Origin: Streptomyces thinghirensis | GTDB lineage: Bacteria; Actinomycetota; Actinomycetia; Streptomycetales; Streptomycetaceae | NCBI GenBank assembly: GCA_021502835.1 | Contig: JAKFGP010000008.1 | Location: 124,001 to 188,000, forward strand | DNA: 64,000 bases | Reading direction: 5' to 3' | In this document: one piece after another, positions 10,631 through 19,724 of the stretch | Layout of the letters: each line of letters opens with the position of its first letter | How positions within the stretch are numbered: position 1 is the stretch's first letter | Made by a program: the position numbers and the translations under genes | The notes under the pieces: generated by a model | Database searches by the model: none | What the model saw: only the letters and a program-made list of their open reading frames with translations | What the model was told of the DNA's origin: nothing

Positions 10631-11759
10631 TCACCAGCCCAGTTCGTTCGCGGTGGTCTCGGCTATCGCGGGTGAGCAGGTCATGCCGCGGCCCGCCGGG
10701 CCCGGTGACCAGCCCCACCCGTCGCGGACCTGCTGCCGGTGCACGACCCGGCTCTTGTCGGTGCACTGCGCGTACACCCCGGCCCAGCGGCGGCGGATCC
10801 TCGGCAGCGGGCGGCCGAGGACGGACTCGACGACGCCGGTGAGGTGCTCGTAGGGGTCCTCGACGGTGTCGAAGGCGAAGGGGTGCTCGTACTCGTGGGT
10901 GTCGCCGATGGTCAGGCCGCCGTCGGCGCGCTGCACCATCAGCAGCTGCATCTTGTGCTCCGCGGCCGTGGCCGGCTGCGGCTGCCGCGCGTTCAGCTCG
11001 TCCAGGGCGGGCGAGCCGTACGCGGGGTAGTAGCGGAAGCTGTCGGCGTCGGCGACCGAGGTGGTCAGCGTTTCGCCGAGGGGGTCGGTCTGCATCATCT
11101 GGAGGCGGACCCTGCGCATGGGCAGGTCCGGCCCGGCCAGCTCGCGGACGAGTCCGCCGAGCCAGGCTCCGGTGCACAGGGACGACGACGTCGCCGGTGT
11201 GTACGTCGCCGTGGTCGTCGCGGACGGCGTTCTCGCCGATGACGTCGCGGACCTCGCGGCCGGGCAGGGAAGGTGTAGTCCGGGGACTTGAGCAGTTCGG
11301 CGCGCAGGGCGAGCTGGGCGGTGCGCGGTTCGACGGCGGCGTCGCGCTCAGCAGTACAGCGCGGCGTCGAACTCGCCGCGCAGGGCCGGGTTCAGGGCGC
11401 GGGCCTCACCGGGGGTGAGGAGCTTAGTGGGCCGCGGGCGGCGGCGTCCGGGCGGGCCACGGCCGCCTCGGCGACCGCGCGTTCCAGATCGCCGTGGAGC
11501 GGGGTCAGGAGCCGTTCGGGCGGAAGCCCAGCGCCGGGATCCGGCCGCCGATCTCCTCCCACAGCTCCCGCGCCCGCAGCGCGGTCTCCAACTCCTCTCC
11601 ACCCGCATGGCCACTGACCCAGATCTGGCCGAAATTGCGCAGCGAGGCGCCGCGGGCCTCGGTCTCGCGCTCGATCTGTACGACCTCGTGGCCGCGGTTC
11701 ACTGCGTGCCAGGCGTGCATGGTGCCCACCACGCCGGCTCCGACGACTATCACTCTCAC
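10631..11759 (-). CDS. FAD-dependent oxidoreductase of phosphonate clusters (HpnW/TIGR03364 type)
   Basis: The Rossmann start VIVVGAGVVGTMHAWHAVNRG gives the GxGxxG FAD site, followed by LRNFGQIWVSG, a conserved stretch in this DAO-fold family. The C-terminal half has VLCTGAWLGGL and MTCSPAIAETTA. Glycine-oxidase-like enzymes of this group occur in aminoethylphosphonate clusters and are thought to oxidise the amine to an aldehyde for the adjacent HAD enzyme (inference). The GTG at 11757-11759 is chosen because AAGGAG lies about 10 bases upstream. It is the first gene of the catabolic operon. Indels near 10715, 11180, 11265, 11350, 11430 and 11515. Confidence 0.82.
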
Positions 11760-11822
11760 GACCGCCACGCTCCTTGGCATTGGGGAACCGGAGGAATCCG
11801 GCTGACAACGAGAGCGTGAACT

Positions 11823-11845
11823 GGTCTCCAAGTTTGGGCTAGACC
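11823..11845. promoter_or_regulatory. putative GntR operator upstream of the phosphonate operon
   Basis: An inverted repeat GGTCT (11823-11827) and AGACC (11841-11845) lies 64 bases upstream of the oxidoreductase start, in the gap between it and the gntR gene. Spaced GGTCT/AGACC half-sites are common for HutC-type GntR regulators. An A/T-rich stretch, TTATCTTTTCGTTATC, lies beside it. Assignment is inferential. Confidence 0.4.
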
Positions 11846-11900
11846 CGTTATCTTTTCGTTATCAGAAGGCGGGGTTCGACGGGATGTGGGACGGCGTTTT

Positions 11901-12653
11901 TCAGCCGCGCAGATGGGTCGTGAAGGAGAAGCGGTCGCCCCGGTACAGCGTCCGGACGCGTTCCAGCGGGCGGCCCCCGTGTCCCGGGAGACGCGGTGGA
12001 TGAGCAGCATCGGAAGGGCCGGCGGGGTGCCGATCAGGAGGGCCTCGCGCGGGGTGGCGAGCACGGTCTCGATGCGTTCGTCGGCGTCACCGAAGGCGAT
12101 GCCCTGCTCGGCCAGGTGGGCGTAGAAGGACGAGTCCGGGTCGAAGGCCGTCGCCAGGTCGGGGATGCGGGACACGGCGACGTAGGTGCTCTCCAGGCCG
12201 ACCCGCTCGTCGTCCGCGAGCAGCACGCGCTCCAGGTGCCAGACGGGCTCCCCGCGGGTGAGGCCGGTCTCGGCGGCGAGCGCGTCGGGGCAGGGGAAGC
12301 GGTCGAGGGTGACGAGCGCACGGCCGGGGGTGCGGCCCTGGCGCCGGACGCCCTCGGTGTAGCTGGCCAGGGACAGCGGCTGCTCCAGCTGGGGCCCGCG
12401 ACCACCGTGCCGCGTCCCTGCCGGCGCAGCTTGCCCTCCAGCACGAGTTCGCGCAGGGCCTGCCGGACGGTCTCGCGGGCGACCTCGTACCGCTCGGCGA
12501 GGTCCCGCTCGGTGGGGATGGCGCTACCCTCCCCAGTTCGCCGACCAGACGGTCGATCCGCGCCTTGACGGCGTAGTACTTCGGCACGCGGCCGTGCTCC
12601 GGGATCCCGGAGCGGACGGGGGCGCCCGGGGCCTGGTCGTTCGGGTAGTCCAC
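11901..12653 (-). CDS. GntR family (HutC/UTRA) transcriptional regulator of the phosphonate operon
   Basis: The winged-helix DNA-binding domain reads PKYYAVKARIDRLVGELG, PTERDLAERYEVARETVRQALRELVLEGKLRRQGRGTVV, then a UTRA effector domain with ESTYVAVSRIPDLA, IETVLATPREALLIG and PALPMLLIHRVSRDT, ending FSFTTHLRG. The start is uncertain: the GTG at 12651-12653 gives VDYPNDQAPG, but no good ribosome site precedes it. Position upstream of the transporter/catabolic operon on the same strand suggests it controls that operon, probably sensing a phosphonate. Indels near 11930, 12390 and 12525. Confidence 0.85.
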
Positions 12654-12670
12654 GGAGGATGGTCGCAGAT

Positions 12671-12800
12671 GGGGTGGCGGGGGTGCGGGGGTGGTGGGGG
12701 ATGCGGGGGTGGTGGGGATGCGGGGGTGGTGGGGATGCGGGGATGCGGGGGTGGTGGGGATGCGGGGATGCGGGGGTGGCGGGGGCGCGGGGGTGGTGGG
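12671..12800. repeat. G-rich tandem repeat (minisatellite)
   Basis: Imperfect tandem copies of a 17-bp unit GCGGGGGTGGTGGGGAT, interspersed with the shorter GCGGGGAT, fill the gap between the gntR start and the stop of the LAxTG protein. The plus strand contains many runs of four to five G, so G-quadruplex formation is possible. It lies directly upstream of gntR, where it could affect its expression, and it is a likely site of copy-number change or of assembly error. Confidence 0.85.
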
Positions 12801-12834
12801 CGCCCGCGGCACCGGCGACCTGGCCCGGTGCGTC

Positions 12835-13661
12835 TCAGCGGCGTCTGCGGGCCAGCAGTACGGCCGCGGCGCCGGCGGCGACGAGCAGGGCGGTGGCGCC
12901 CAGTGCCGCGTCCACCCGGCCCAGTCCGGTGCCGGCGAGTTCGTCGGCGAACGGGATGCCGGTGCCCTGGTCGTCCGGGGGTGGCGGCGACGGAGGGGGC
13001 GGCGGGGTCGGACGGGGCCGCGGGTCGGTGCTCTGCTCGGCGGCCGGCTCACGGGCGCCGACGCGGAAGCGGTAGTCGTTCGACTGGCCGATCCACTCCC
13101 CGTCCCCGCCGCGGCGCTGGACGACGGCCGCGTTGGCGGTGACCTCGCCCGGCGCGGTGTCCGAGGTGAACGCGAGCCGCACCTTGACGGTGAGGGATCC
13201 TGCCGGGGCCGACGGTGAAGCCGGGGAACCCGGAACCCGCGTCGGCGGCGTCCTCGCCGAACGCGCCGATCAGCTCGTCCCGGTCGGTCGCCTCGAAGGC
13301 GACGGACTGCGGCCGGGAGCCGTCGTAGAACTCCAGGCGGGGCTGCGACGGCTCCAGGGCCCTCCTCGTCGACGAGGACGACGACAGGGTGGATGCCGTC
13401 GCAGCTGCGGGAGGTGGTGTTGGTGAGGTCCAGGTACCAGGTGCCGTAGCCGCCGCCCGCCTCGTAGCCGGCGGGGCCGCCGTGGATGCGGGTGGTGAGG
13501 GGGAAGGTGTGGTCGTCCGGGGCCGTACAGGCGGGCAGCGGGGCCTCGGGGTCCGCGTGCGCGGGGGTGGCGGGCGCGAGGACGGCGGACGCGGAGGCGG
13601 AGGCGGCGAGGAGGGCGGCTGCCGCCACCAGGCAGGGAGACGCGGGCGTGAACAGTCGCAT
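12835..13661 (-). CDS. LAxTG-type sortase-anchored surface protein
   Basis: A signal peptide (MRLFTPASPCLVAAAALLAA, cleavage near TPAHA) leads to a domain with two Cys (PACTAPDD; SRSCDGIHPV) and beta-rich segments, then a Pro-rich spacer. The C-terminus is a sorting signal: LAGTGLG, a hydrophobic helix ATALLVAAGAAAVLLA, and RRRR. LAxTG is the motif used by streptomycete class E sortases. The role of the exposed domain is unknown. Indels at about 13200 and 13360. A GTG two codons upstream of the chosen ATG is a possible alternative start. Confidence 0.8.
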
Positions 13662-13858
13662 AAACACATGAGCGTGCCGATGGATCACGGATGCGGGCAC
13701 CGCCATTCGGGCCATGACGCCCGGACGGAGGGCGGGGACCACTCGATCGGCGGCCGGCCGCTGCCGACATCGCACCGTTCGCGCCACACGGCGTGAAAGT
13801 GGCGCAATCACGCGTTAGCCGCCCGCTTCGGGAGCCGCAGCCTGGGTGCGGGACGCCA

Positions 13859-13872
13859 CGGGAGCGCTCCCA
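13859..13872. promoter_or_regulatory. CebR-like operator box
   Basis: CGGGAGCGCTCCCA differs in one base from the 14-bp palindrome TGGGAGCGCTCCCA recognised by the cellulose-utilisation repressor CebR in Streptomyces. It lies 77 bases upstream of the predicted start of a secreted sugar dehydrogenase with a cellulose-binding module, so cello-oligosaccharide control of that gene is likely. Confidence 0.7.
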
Positions 13873-13948
13873 CGCCATCGATGCCCCGACGCCCGACGCC
13901 CGACGCCTACGGAAGAAGGACGAGAAGGTTCCATGGATTGTCATATAC

Positions 13949-15545
13949 ATGCCCGTCGCGTGCGGCGCCGCCTCGACGCTCGTCCTGAGCACCCTCGCCA
14001 CGGCGCTCCTGCCGGCCCTCCTGCTGACCACGCTGACCCCCGCGCCCGCCGCAGCCACGACCGCAGCCACGACCGCGGCCGCATCCGCAGCCACAGCCAC
14101 AGCCACAGCCGCGTCGGCACCGGCACCGGCGCCTTCCGTCCCCCTCCCTCGCTCAGCGCCACCACCACCCAGGTCGCCTCCGGTCTGAGACGGCCCACCG
14201 CCCTCGCCGCCCCCGACGACGGCACGGACCGCATGTTCATCACCGAGAAGCGCGGCACCGTCCGCGTCTACCACCCGGACACCGGCCTGGCCGGGCCCCC
14301 GCTGCTCGACATCACCTCGGCCGTGGACGAGTCGGGCAACGAGCGCGGCCTGCTCGGCATCGCCCTCCCGCCCGACTTCGCCGACAGCCAGGACCTGTAC
14401 CTGGCGTACACGGCACTCCCCGACGGCGCGGTCACCCTTGCCCGCTACCGGCTCGACGAGTCCCGCCTCGAGCCCCTGCTCTCCCAGGAGCACGCCGAGT
14501 ACAGCAACCACAACGGCGGCCAGCTCGCGTTCGGCCCCGACGGCAACCTGTACTGGAGCATCGGCGACGGCGGCGGCTCCGGCGACCCCTTCGACGCCGG
14601 GCAGCGGCTGGACACCCTGCTGGGCAAGATCATGCGCGTCGACGTGAGCCGCGCCTGCGCCCCGCTCGCCTACTGCGTCCCCGCCGACAACCCCTTCGTC
14701 GGCACCGAGGGCGCCCGCGCGGAGATCTGGCAGTACGGGCTGCGCAACCCCTGGCGGTTCTCCTTCGACCGCGCCGACGGCTCGCTGTGGATCGGCGACG
14801 TCGGCCAGGGCCGCTGGGAGGAGATCAACCACCTCGCTCCCGGACAGGGCGGGCTGAACCTGGGCTGGTCCTGCTACGAGGGGCTGGAGAAGTTCGCCGG
14901 CGGAGACTGCGCGCCGGGCGAGGAGTACACCGAGCCGGTCTTCACCTACTCCCCCTACACCGGCGGCTGCTCGGTGATCGGCGGGCACGTCTACCGGGGC
15001 GAGCAGTACGCCGACCTGGTCGGCGGCACCTACATCGCCACCGACTACTGCTCGTCCACCGTGTGGGCGCTGCGCCCCGACGGCCGAGGTGGCTACGAGC
15101 AGGCCGAGATCGGGGGAGATGCCGACCCAGGTGACGTCGATCGGCACGACCGTCGACGGGGGAGTTCTACGTCGTGAACGACCTGCCCGGCGGCCTGCAC
15201 CGCGTGTCGTTCACGCGCGAGGAGCCCACCTGCCGGGTGGACCGTACGGTCACTGCCTGGGGCACCGGTACGACGGTCGACCTCACCGTCACCAACACCG
15301 GCGACGCCCCGGTGAACGGCTGGACGCTCGAGTTCCCGCTGGCCCTCGGGCAGACGGTCGTCTCCGACTGGAACACGGAGCTGACGCAGGGCAGCAACAC
15401 GATCTCGGCGGGCAGCGCCCCGCACAACGCCGCCATCGCGCCGGGCGCGAGCGTGACGCTGGGCTATCTCGCCGACCACACCGGTGACGCGTCGCCGCCG
15501 CCGCGGTTCATGCTCAACGGGGACGCGTGCGCGGTGGGCCGCTGA
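13949..15545 (+). CDS. secreted PQQ-dependent sugar (sorbosone-type) dehydrogenase with C-terminal CBM2
   Basis: A signal peptide (MPVACGAASTLVLSTLATAL...) is followed by an Ala/Thr-rich linker, then the beta-propeller of soluble glucose/sorbosone dehydrogenases: VASGLRRPTALAAPDDG, GLLGIALPPDFADS, LYWSIGDGGGSGDPF, YGLRNPWRFSFDR and IWIGDVGQGRWEEIN-like segment. The last 100 residues (CRVDRTVTAWGTGTTVDLTVTNTG, VNGWTLEFPL, VSDWNTELTQG) are a family 2 carbohydrate-binding module for cellulose or chitin. It probably oxidises released oligosaccharides on the polymer surface. One indel lies between the signal peptide and the propeller (13990-14160) and another near 15110. A CebR-like box lies upstream. 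Confidence 0.85.
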
Positions 15546-15620
15546 GCGGCGGCGCAGGCCCGCACGGGGGCTCGCCCGGCACGGGGACCCGCCCGGCACC
15601 GGGACGCCGGCCGGGCCCCG

Positions 15621-17026
15621 TCAGGCGTCGCCGCGCCCGAACAGCGGCGCGAGCAGCAGCTGGGCGGCGCCCTCCGCGACCCCGCGCGTCCCGCCGGGCG
15701 CGATCCGCACCGGTCACGGCGCCGTCGCGTCCGCCCTCGCGCCGGGCGCGGGCGTCGAGGACGGCGCCGACGCCGTGGACGAAGGCCTCGGGCGCGGCGG
15801 CGACGGTACGGCCACCCAGCAGGACCAGGTCGATGTCGAGCAGCCCGACGAGGTTCGCGGCGCCCGCGCCCAGCACCCTGGCCGCCTCCGCGAGGTCGCC
15901 GCGGGCGACGGCACCGAGGCACAGGGCCTCTATGCGGCCGCGGGCGCCACACGTGCAGGGTGGCCCGTCCAGTTGGACGACCTGGTGCTCCGAACTCCCC
16001 GGCGCCGGTCCGGGCGCCCCGGTGCACGCCGCCACCGAAGACGAGGCCGGCGCCGAGCCCCGTACCGAGGTGCAGATAGGCGAAGGAGCCGCCCGCGCCG
16101 GCGCCCTGCCCACCGCCCGCGCTGCCGCCCGAGCCACCGCCCTGTTCGCCGCCCGCGCCGCCACGCTCTGCGCCGTCCACGCCGCCACCCTCGCGACCGC
16201 CCCTCACCCTCACGACCACCTTCACCGCCACCGTCGCGGCCACCCGCACCGCCCCGCTCACCGTCCTCACCGCCGGCCGCGAGACCGACCGCGAGGCCCA
16301 GCGCCGCCGCGTTGGTGTCCTTGTCGACGACGACCGGCACGCCGAGCCGCCGCGTCAGCGCGTCCCGCAACGGGAACCCGTCCCACTCCGGGAACCCCGT
16401 GACCCGGTGCAGCACGCCCCGGACGTGGTCGAGCGGGCCCGGGAGGGCGACGCCCAGGCCGAGGAGGGTGGGCGCGGCGGCGAGGGCCCCTCCCGGCGGG
16501 TTCAGCGTGTCGGCGACCAGCTCCCGGGCCACCCCCGCCACCGCCTCCACCACGTCCGCCGCGCCCGCGCCCAGGTACAGCGGGGAGCGCCGCTCCCCAC
16601 CACGGCACCGTCGAGGTCGACCAGCACCGCCCGCAGCTCGTCCCGGTCCAGGTGGACGCCGAGCGCGTGGCCCGCCTCCGGCACCAGGCGCAGTACCGTG
16701 CGGGGCTTGCCGCCCGTGGACGCCCGGCGTCCGGCCTCGGCGGCGAGACCGTCCTCCCGGAGCCGGGCAGTGATCTTGCTGACCGCCTGCGGGGTGAGCC
16801 CGGTCCGCTCGGCGAGCTCGAGCCGACTGATGCCCTCGGCACCGGCGGAGCGCAGCAGGTCGAGCACCAGAGCGGTGTTGTGGCTGCGCAGGGCGAGCAG
16901 GTTGGCACCGCCCGCCGCGAGGCCCACACCCGTACCCGTACCCGTACCGGTGCCGGTGCCGTTACCCGCACCCGCACTGCCGCCGTACGCGCCGTTCCCG
17001 CCGACCCCAACGTTCGCCCTGTTCAC
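15621..17026 (-). CDS. ROK family transcriptional regulator / sugar kinase homologue
   Basis: An N-terminal Gly/Thr repeat (GTGTGTGTGTG) precedes a winged helix (NLLALRSHNTALVLDLLR, LTPQAVSKITARLREDGL) and a ROK domain with VHLDRDELRAVLVDLDG, VVDKDTNAAALG, YLHLGTGLGAGLVFGG and the zinc motif CTCGARGRIE. Between AAALGLAVGLAAGG and SFAYLHLG there is a Gly-rich, low-complexity insertion of roughly 55 residues that ROK proteins normally lack. The GTG at 17026 has GGAGG almost abutting it; a later GTG after the Gly/Thr repeat is also plausible. It is divergent from a Gfo/Idh gene with a palindromic operator between them. Indels near 15715, 15995, 16220 and 16595. Confidence 0.8.
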
Positions 17027-17049
17027 GCCTCCATTGTCCCCGGCGCTTG

Positions 17050-17076
17050 CACTTTGGCAACAGCGTTGCGAAAGTG
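17050..17076. promoter_or_regulatory. palindromic operator between ROK regulator and Gfo/Idh gene
   Basis: CACTTTGGCAAC (17050-17061), a 3-nt spacer and GTTGCGAAAGTG (17065-17076) form a 12-bp inverted repeat with a single mismatch, located in the 55-bp divergent intergenic region. It is a strong candidate binding site for the adjacent ROK regulator. The right arm runs into the GGAGG of the Gfo/Idh gene, so binding would also block its translation start region. Confidence 0.7.
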
Positions 17077-17081
17077 GAGGC

Positions 17082-18164
17082 ATGACTGGTACTCCTCCCG
17101 GCAACCCTCTGCGCGTCGGTCTCGTCGGCTACGGCCTCGCGGGCTCCGTGTTCCACGCCCCGCTGATCAGCCGCCACCGAGGGCCTCGCCCTGGACACGG
17201 TGGTCACCTCGAACCCCGACCGGCAGCGGCAGGCCCGCGCCGAGTTCCCGGACGTGCGGACCGTCGCCACTCCGGACGAGCTGTTCGAGCGGGCCGCCGA
17301 GCTGGACCTGATCGTCGTCGCCTCCCCCGAACAAGACACACCGTACCGCTCGCGACGACGGCCCTGAAGGCCGGCCTGCCGGTCGTGGTGGACAAGCCGG
17401 TCGCGGGCACGCCGGCCGAGGCGCGCGAGCTGGCGACGCTGGCGGAGGAGCGCGGTCTGCTGCTCTCCGTCTTCCAGAACCGCCGCTGGGACAACGACTT
17501 CCTCACCCTCCGCAAGCTGCTGGCCGAGGACGCGCTGGGCGACGTGTGGCGGTTCGAGTCGCGCTTCGAGCGCTGGCGGCCGAAGCCGAAGGGCGGCTGG
17601 CGCGAGTCCGGCGACCCGGCAGAGATCGGAGGTCTCCTGTACGACCTCGGCAGCCACGTCGTCGACCAGGCACTCGTCCTCTTCGGCCCGGCCACGCAGG
17701 TGTACGCCGAGTCGGTCGTCCGGCGCGCCGGTGCGGAGGCGGACGACGACACGTTCATCGCCATCACGCACGCGAACGGTGTCCGCTCCACCTCTACGCC
17801 TCCTCCACCGCCGCCCAACTCGGCCCCCGTTTCCGCGTCCTGGGCTCGAAGGCCGGTTACGTCAAGCACGGCCTGGACCCGCAGGAGGCGGCGCTGCGCG
17901 AAGGCAAGCGGCCGGGCCCCGGCTGGGGCGAGGAGGACGAGTCGCTGTGGGGCCGCGTCGGCTCCGGGGGAGTCCCCGATCACCGGCGGCGGACGCGTGG
18001 AGGCGACCGTGGCGGGCGACTACCCCGCCTACTACGCGGCGGTGGCGAAGGCCCTGCTGGACGACGGCCCGAACCCGGTCGGCGCCCGGGAGGCGGCCGC
18101 CGCCCTGGACGTACTGGAGGCGGCCCGCCGGTCCGCCCGCGACGGAATGGTGGTCACCCTGTGA
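17082..18164 (+). CDS. Gfo/Idh/MocA family oxidoreductase
   Basis: The N-terminal NAD(P)-binding motif is VGLVGYGLAGSVFHAPLIS; the conserved EKP-type lysine motif appears as VVVDKPVAGTPAEA, and the substrate domain has FQNRRWDNDFLT, GGLLYDLGSHVVDQAL and GDYPAYYAAVAKAL. The family oxidises or reduces sugars and inositols with NAD(P). GGAGG sits 3-4 bases before the ATG at 17082. Indels near 17180, 17330, 17790 and 17970. Regulation by the divergent ROK protein is likely. The downstream gene overlaps it as GTGA. Confidence 0.87.
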   Translation: MTGTPPGNPLRVGLVGYGLAGSVFHAPLISRHRGPRPGHGGHLEPRPAAAGPRRVPGRADRRHSGRAVRAGRRAGPDRRRLPRTRHTVPLATTALKAGLPVVVDKPVAGTPAEARELATLAEERGLLLSVFQNRRWDNDFLTLRKLLAEDALGDVWRFESRFERWRPKPKGGWRESGDPAEIGGLLYDLGSHVVDQALVLFGPATQVYAESVVRRAGAEADDDTFIAITHANGVRSTSTPPPPPPNSAPVSASWARRPVTSSTAWTRRRRRCAKASGRAPAGARRTSRCGAASAPGESPITGGGRVEATVAGDYPAYYAAVAKALLDDGPNPVGAREAAAALDVLEAARRSARDGMVVTL

Positions 18165-18644
18165 GCCCGACCCCCGACACAGCCGTCCCGACCGTGGAGG
18201 AACTGGAGGCACAGGAACGCCGCCTGGTCTTCCGCCGGTTCACGAACGACGACGCGTGGGCGCTGGGCTCCCTCCTGGTCGAGCTGGCCCGGGAGCGCCA
18301 GGCGCCGGTGGCCGTCGACATCCACCGCGCCGGCCAGCAGCTCTTCCACGCGGCCCTGCCCGGCTCGACCCCCGACAACGACGCCTGGATCGCCCGCAAG
18401 CGCCGGGTGGTGGAGCGGTACGGCTCGGCTTCGTACCTGGTCGGCTCCCGCTTCCGCGCCAAGGGCACGACGTTCGAGGAGTCCTCGCGGCTCGACGCCG
18501 ACACGTACGCGGCGCACGGCGGCTCGTTCCCCGATCACGGTGGCCGACGTCGGTGTGATCGGCTCGGTGACCGTGTCCGGACTGCCGCAGGTCGAGGACC
18601 ACCGGCTCGTGGTGGAGGCGCTGGAGCGGTTCCTGGGCGAGTAG
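18161..18644 (+). CDS. UPF0303 (heme-degrading-like domain) protein
   Basis: About 160 residues with the conserved [60 protein letters not shown] and a C-terminal [21 protein letters not shown], typical of the UPF0303/GlcG-like fold. The biochemical role is unknown; in streptomycetes it is often found behind sugar oxidoreductases. The GTG start overlaps the upstream stop, so the two are co-translated. One indel near 18535. Confidence 0.85.
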
Positions 18645-18750
18645 CCCGAACGGCCCCGGACGGCGCGCTCGGGGAATCACCGGTGGGTACCTGTGGTTGG
18701 CAGGCAGGTACGCAGGATGATCACGGTGCCCACCGGAGGGATCGCAACCG

Positions 18751-19624
18751 ATGAACGACGCGACGGCTTCTCTGAAGGAATCGGTCGGACGGTACGGCGT
18801 CTCGAGCGCGCGACTGCGCTCGGATGATCCGTCGGGCGGCTCCGAACGCGCGCAGGCCGCCGCCGGGTTGGAGCAGCTCGGCTACGGCGCCCTGTGGCTG
18901 GGCGGCAACACGGCGGCCCGGGACGCCGCCCCGCTGATCGAGGCGACCTCGCGGATCGTCGTCGGCACCAGCATCCAGAGCATCTGGGAGCACGAGGGCG
19001 TCCGAGGCGGCGGCGAGCTTCGCCGAGCTGGAGGTGTCCCACCCCGGCCGCTTCGTGCTCGGCCTCGGCGTGAGCCACGGCCCGCGGGTCGAGGGGTACA
19101 GCCGCCCGTACTCGACGATGGTCGGCTACCTCGACGACCTGGACAAGGCGGGTATGCGGGCCGGCCACCGGCTGCTCGCGGCGCTCGGCCCCAGGATGCT
19201 GGAGCTGTCCCGGGACCGGGCGGCCGGCGCGATCCCGTACCTGGTCACCCCCGAGCACACGGCGCAGGCCCGCGAGCGCCTCGGCGAGGGCCCGCTGCTG
19301 GCGCCGGAGTTCAAGGTCGTACTCGACTCCGACCCGGCCCGCGCCCGCGCGACGGCCCGCGCCTACCTCGCCATGTACCTGCAGTTGCCGAACTACACCA
19401 AGAACTTCCTCAACCTCGGCTTCACCGAAGCCGACGTCACCGGCGGCGGCAGCGACCGCCTCATCGACGCCGTCTTCGCCTGGGGCGACGAGTCCACGAT
19501 CCGCGCCCGCATCGACGCCTTCCACGCCGCGGGCGCCGACCACGTGGCCCTCCAACTGGTGCAGGACGACATGACGTCCCTGCCCAGGGAGGGCTGGCGC
19601 AGGCTGGCTTCACTGCTGGCGTGA
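18751..19624 (+). CDS. LLM class F420-dependent oxidoreductase
   Basis: A TIM-barrel luciferase-like protein: LEQLGYGALWLGGN, IVVGTSIQSIWEHE, ELEVSHPGRFVLGLGVSHGP, MLELSRDRAAGAIPYLVTPEHTAQAR and ITEP-like C-terminal segment ADHVALQLVQDD. The TIGR03620-type members use F420. Substrate unknown. One indel near 19000 breaks the frame after the first beta-alpha unit. It is monocistronic and followed by a repeat hairpin. Confidence 0.87.
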
Positions 19625-19630
19625 GGTAGA

Positions 19631-19670
19631 CGCCCCTGAAAGGGGCGCGGGGGAACTGCGCGCCCGGCCA
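19631..19670. terminator. hairpin terminator with Streptomyces intergenic repeat (copy 2)
   Basis: CGCCCCTGAAAGGGGCG forms a hairpin immediately after the LLM oxidoreductase stop and continues into GGGGAACTGCGCGCCCGGCC. The same module in opposite orientation is at 2244-2281. It lies between convergent genes and probably terminates both. Confidence 0.6.
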
Positions 19671-19724
19671 CCTACGACCCGCGGCCGACAACGCACCCCA
19701 GTCCCAGCGCCCCCAGCGGAGCGC

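Noticed and set aside
12671..12800. Possible coding of the G-rich repeat as a Gly/Val-rich protein tail
   Set aside because: The LAxTG protein stops at 12835 and the regulator starts at 12653; no frame across the repeat continues a known domain.
13270..15147. Long minus-strand open frame (over 600 codons) antisense to the PQQ dehydrogenase gene
   Set aside because: It is open only because high-GC DNA has few stops; the plus strand carries clear propeller and CBM2 motifs with proper codon bias.
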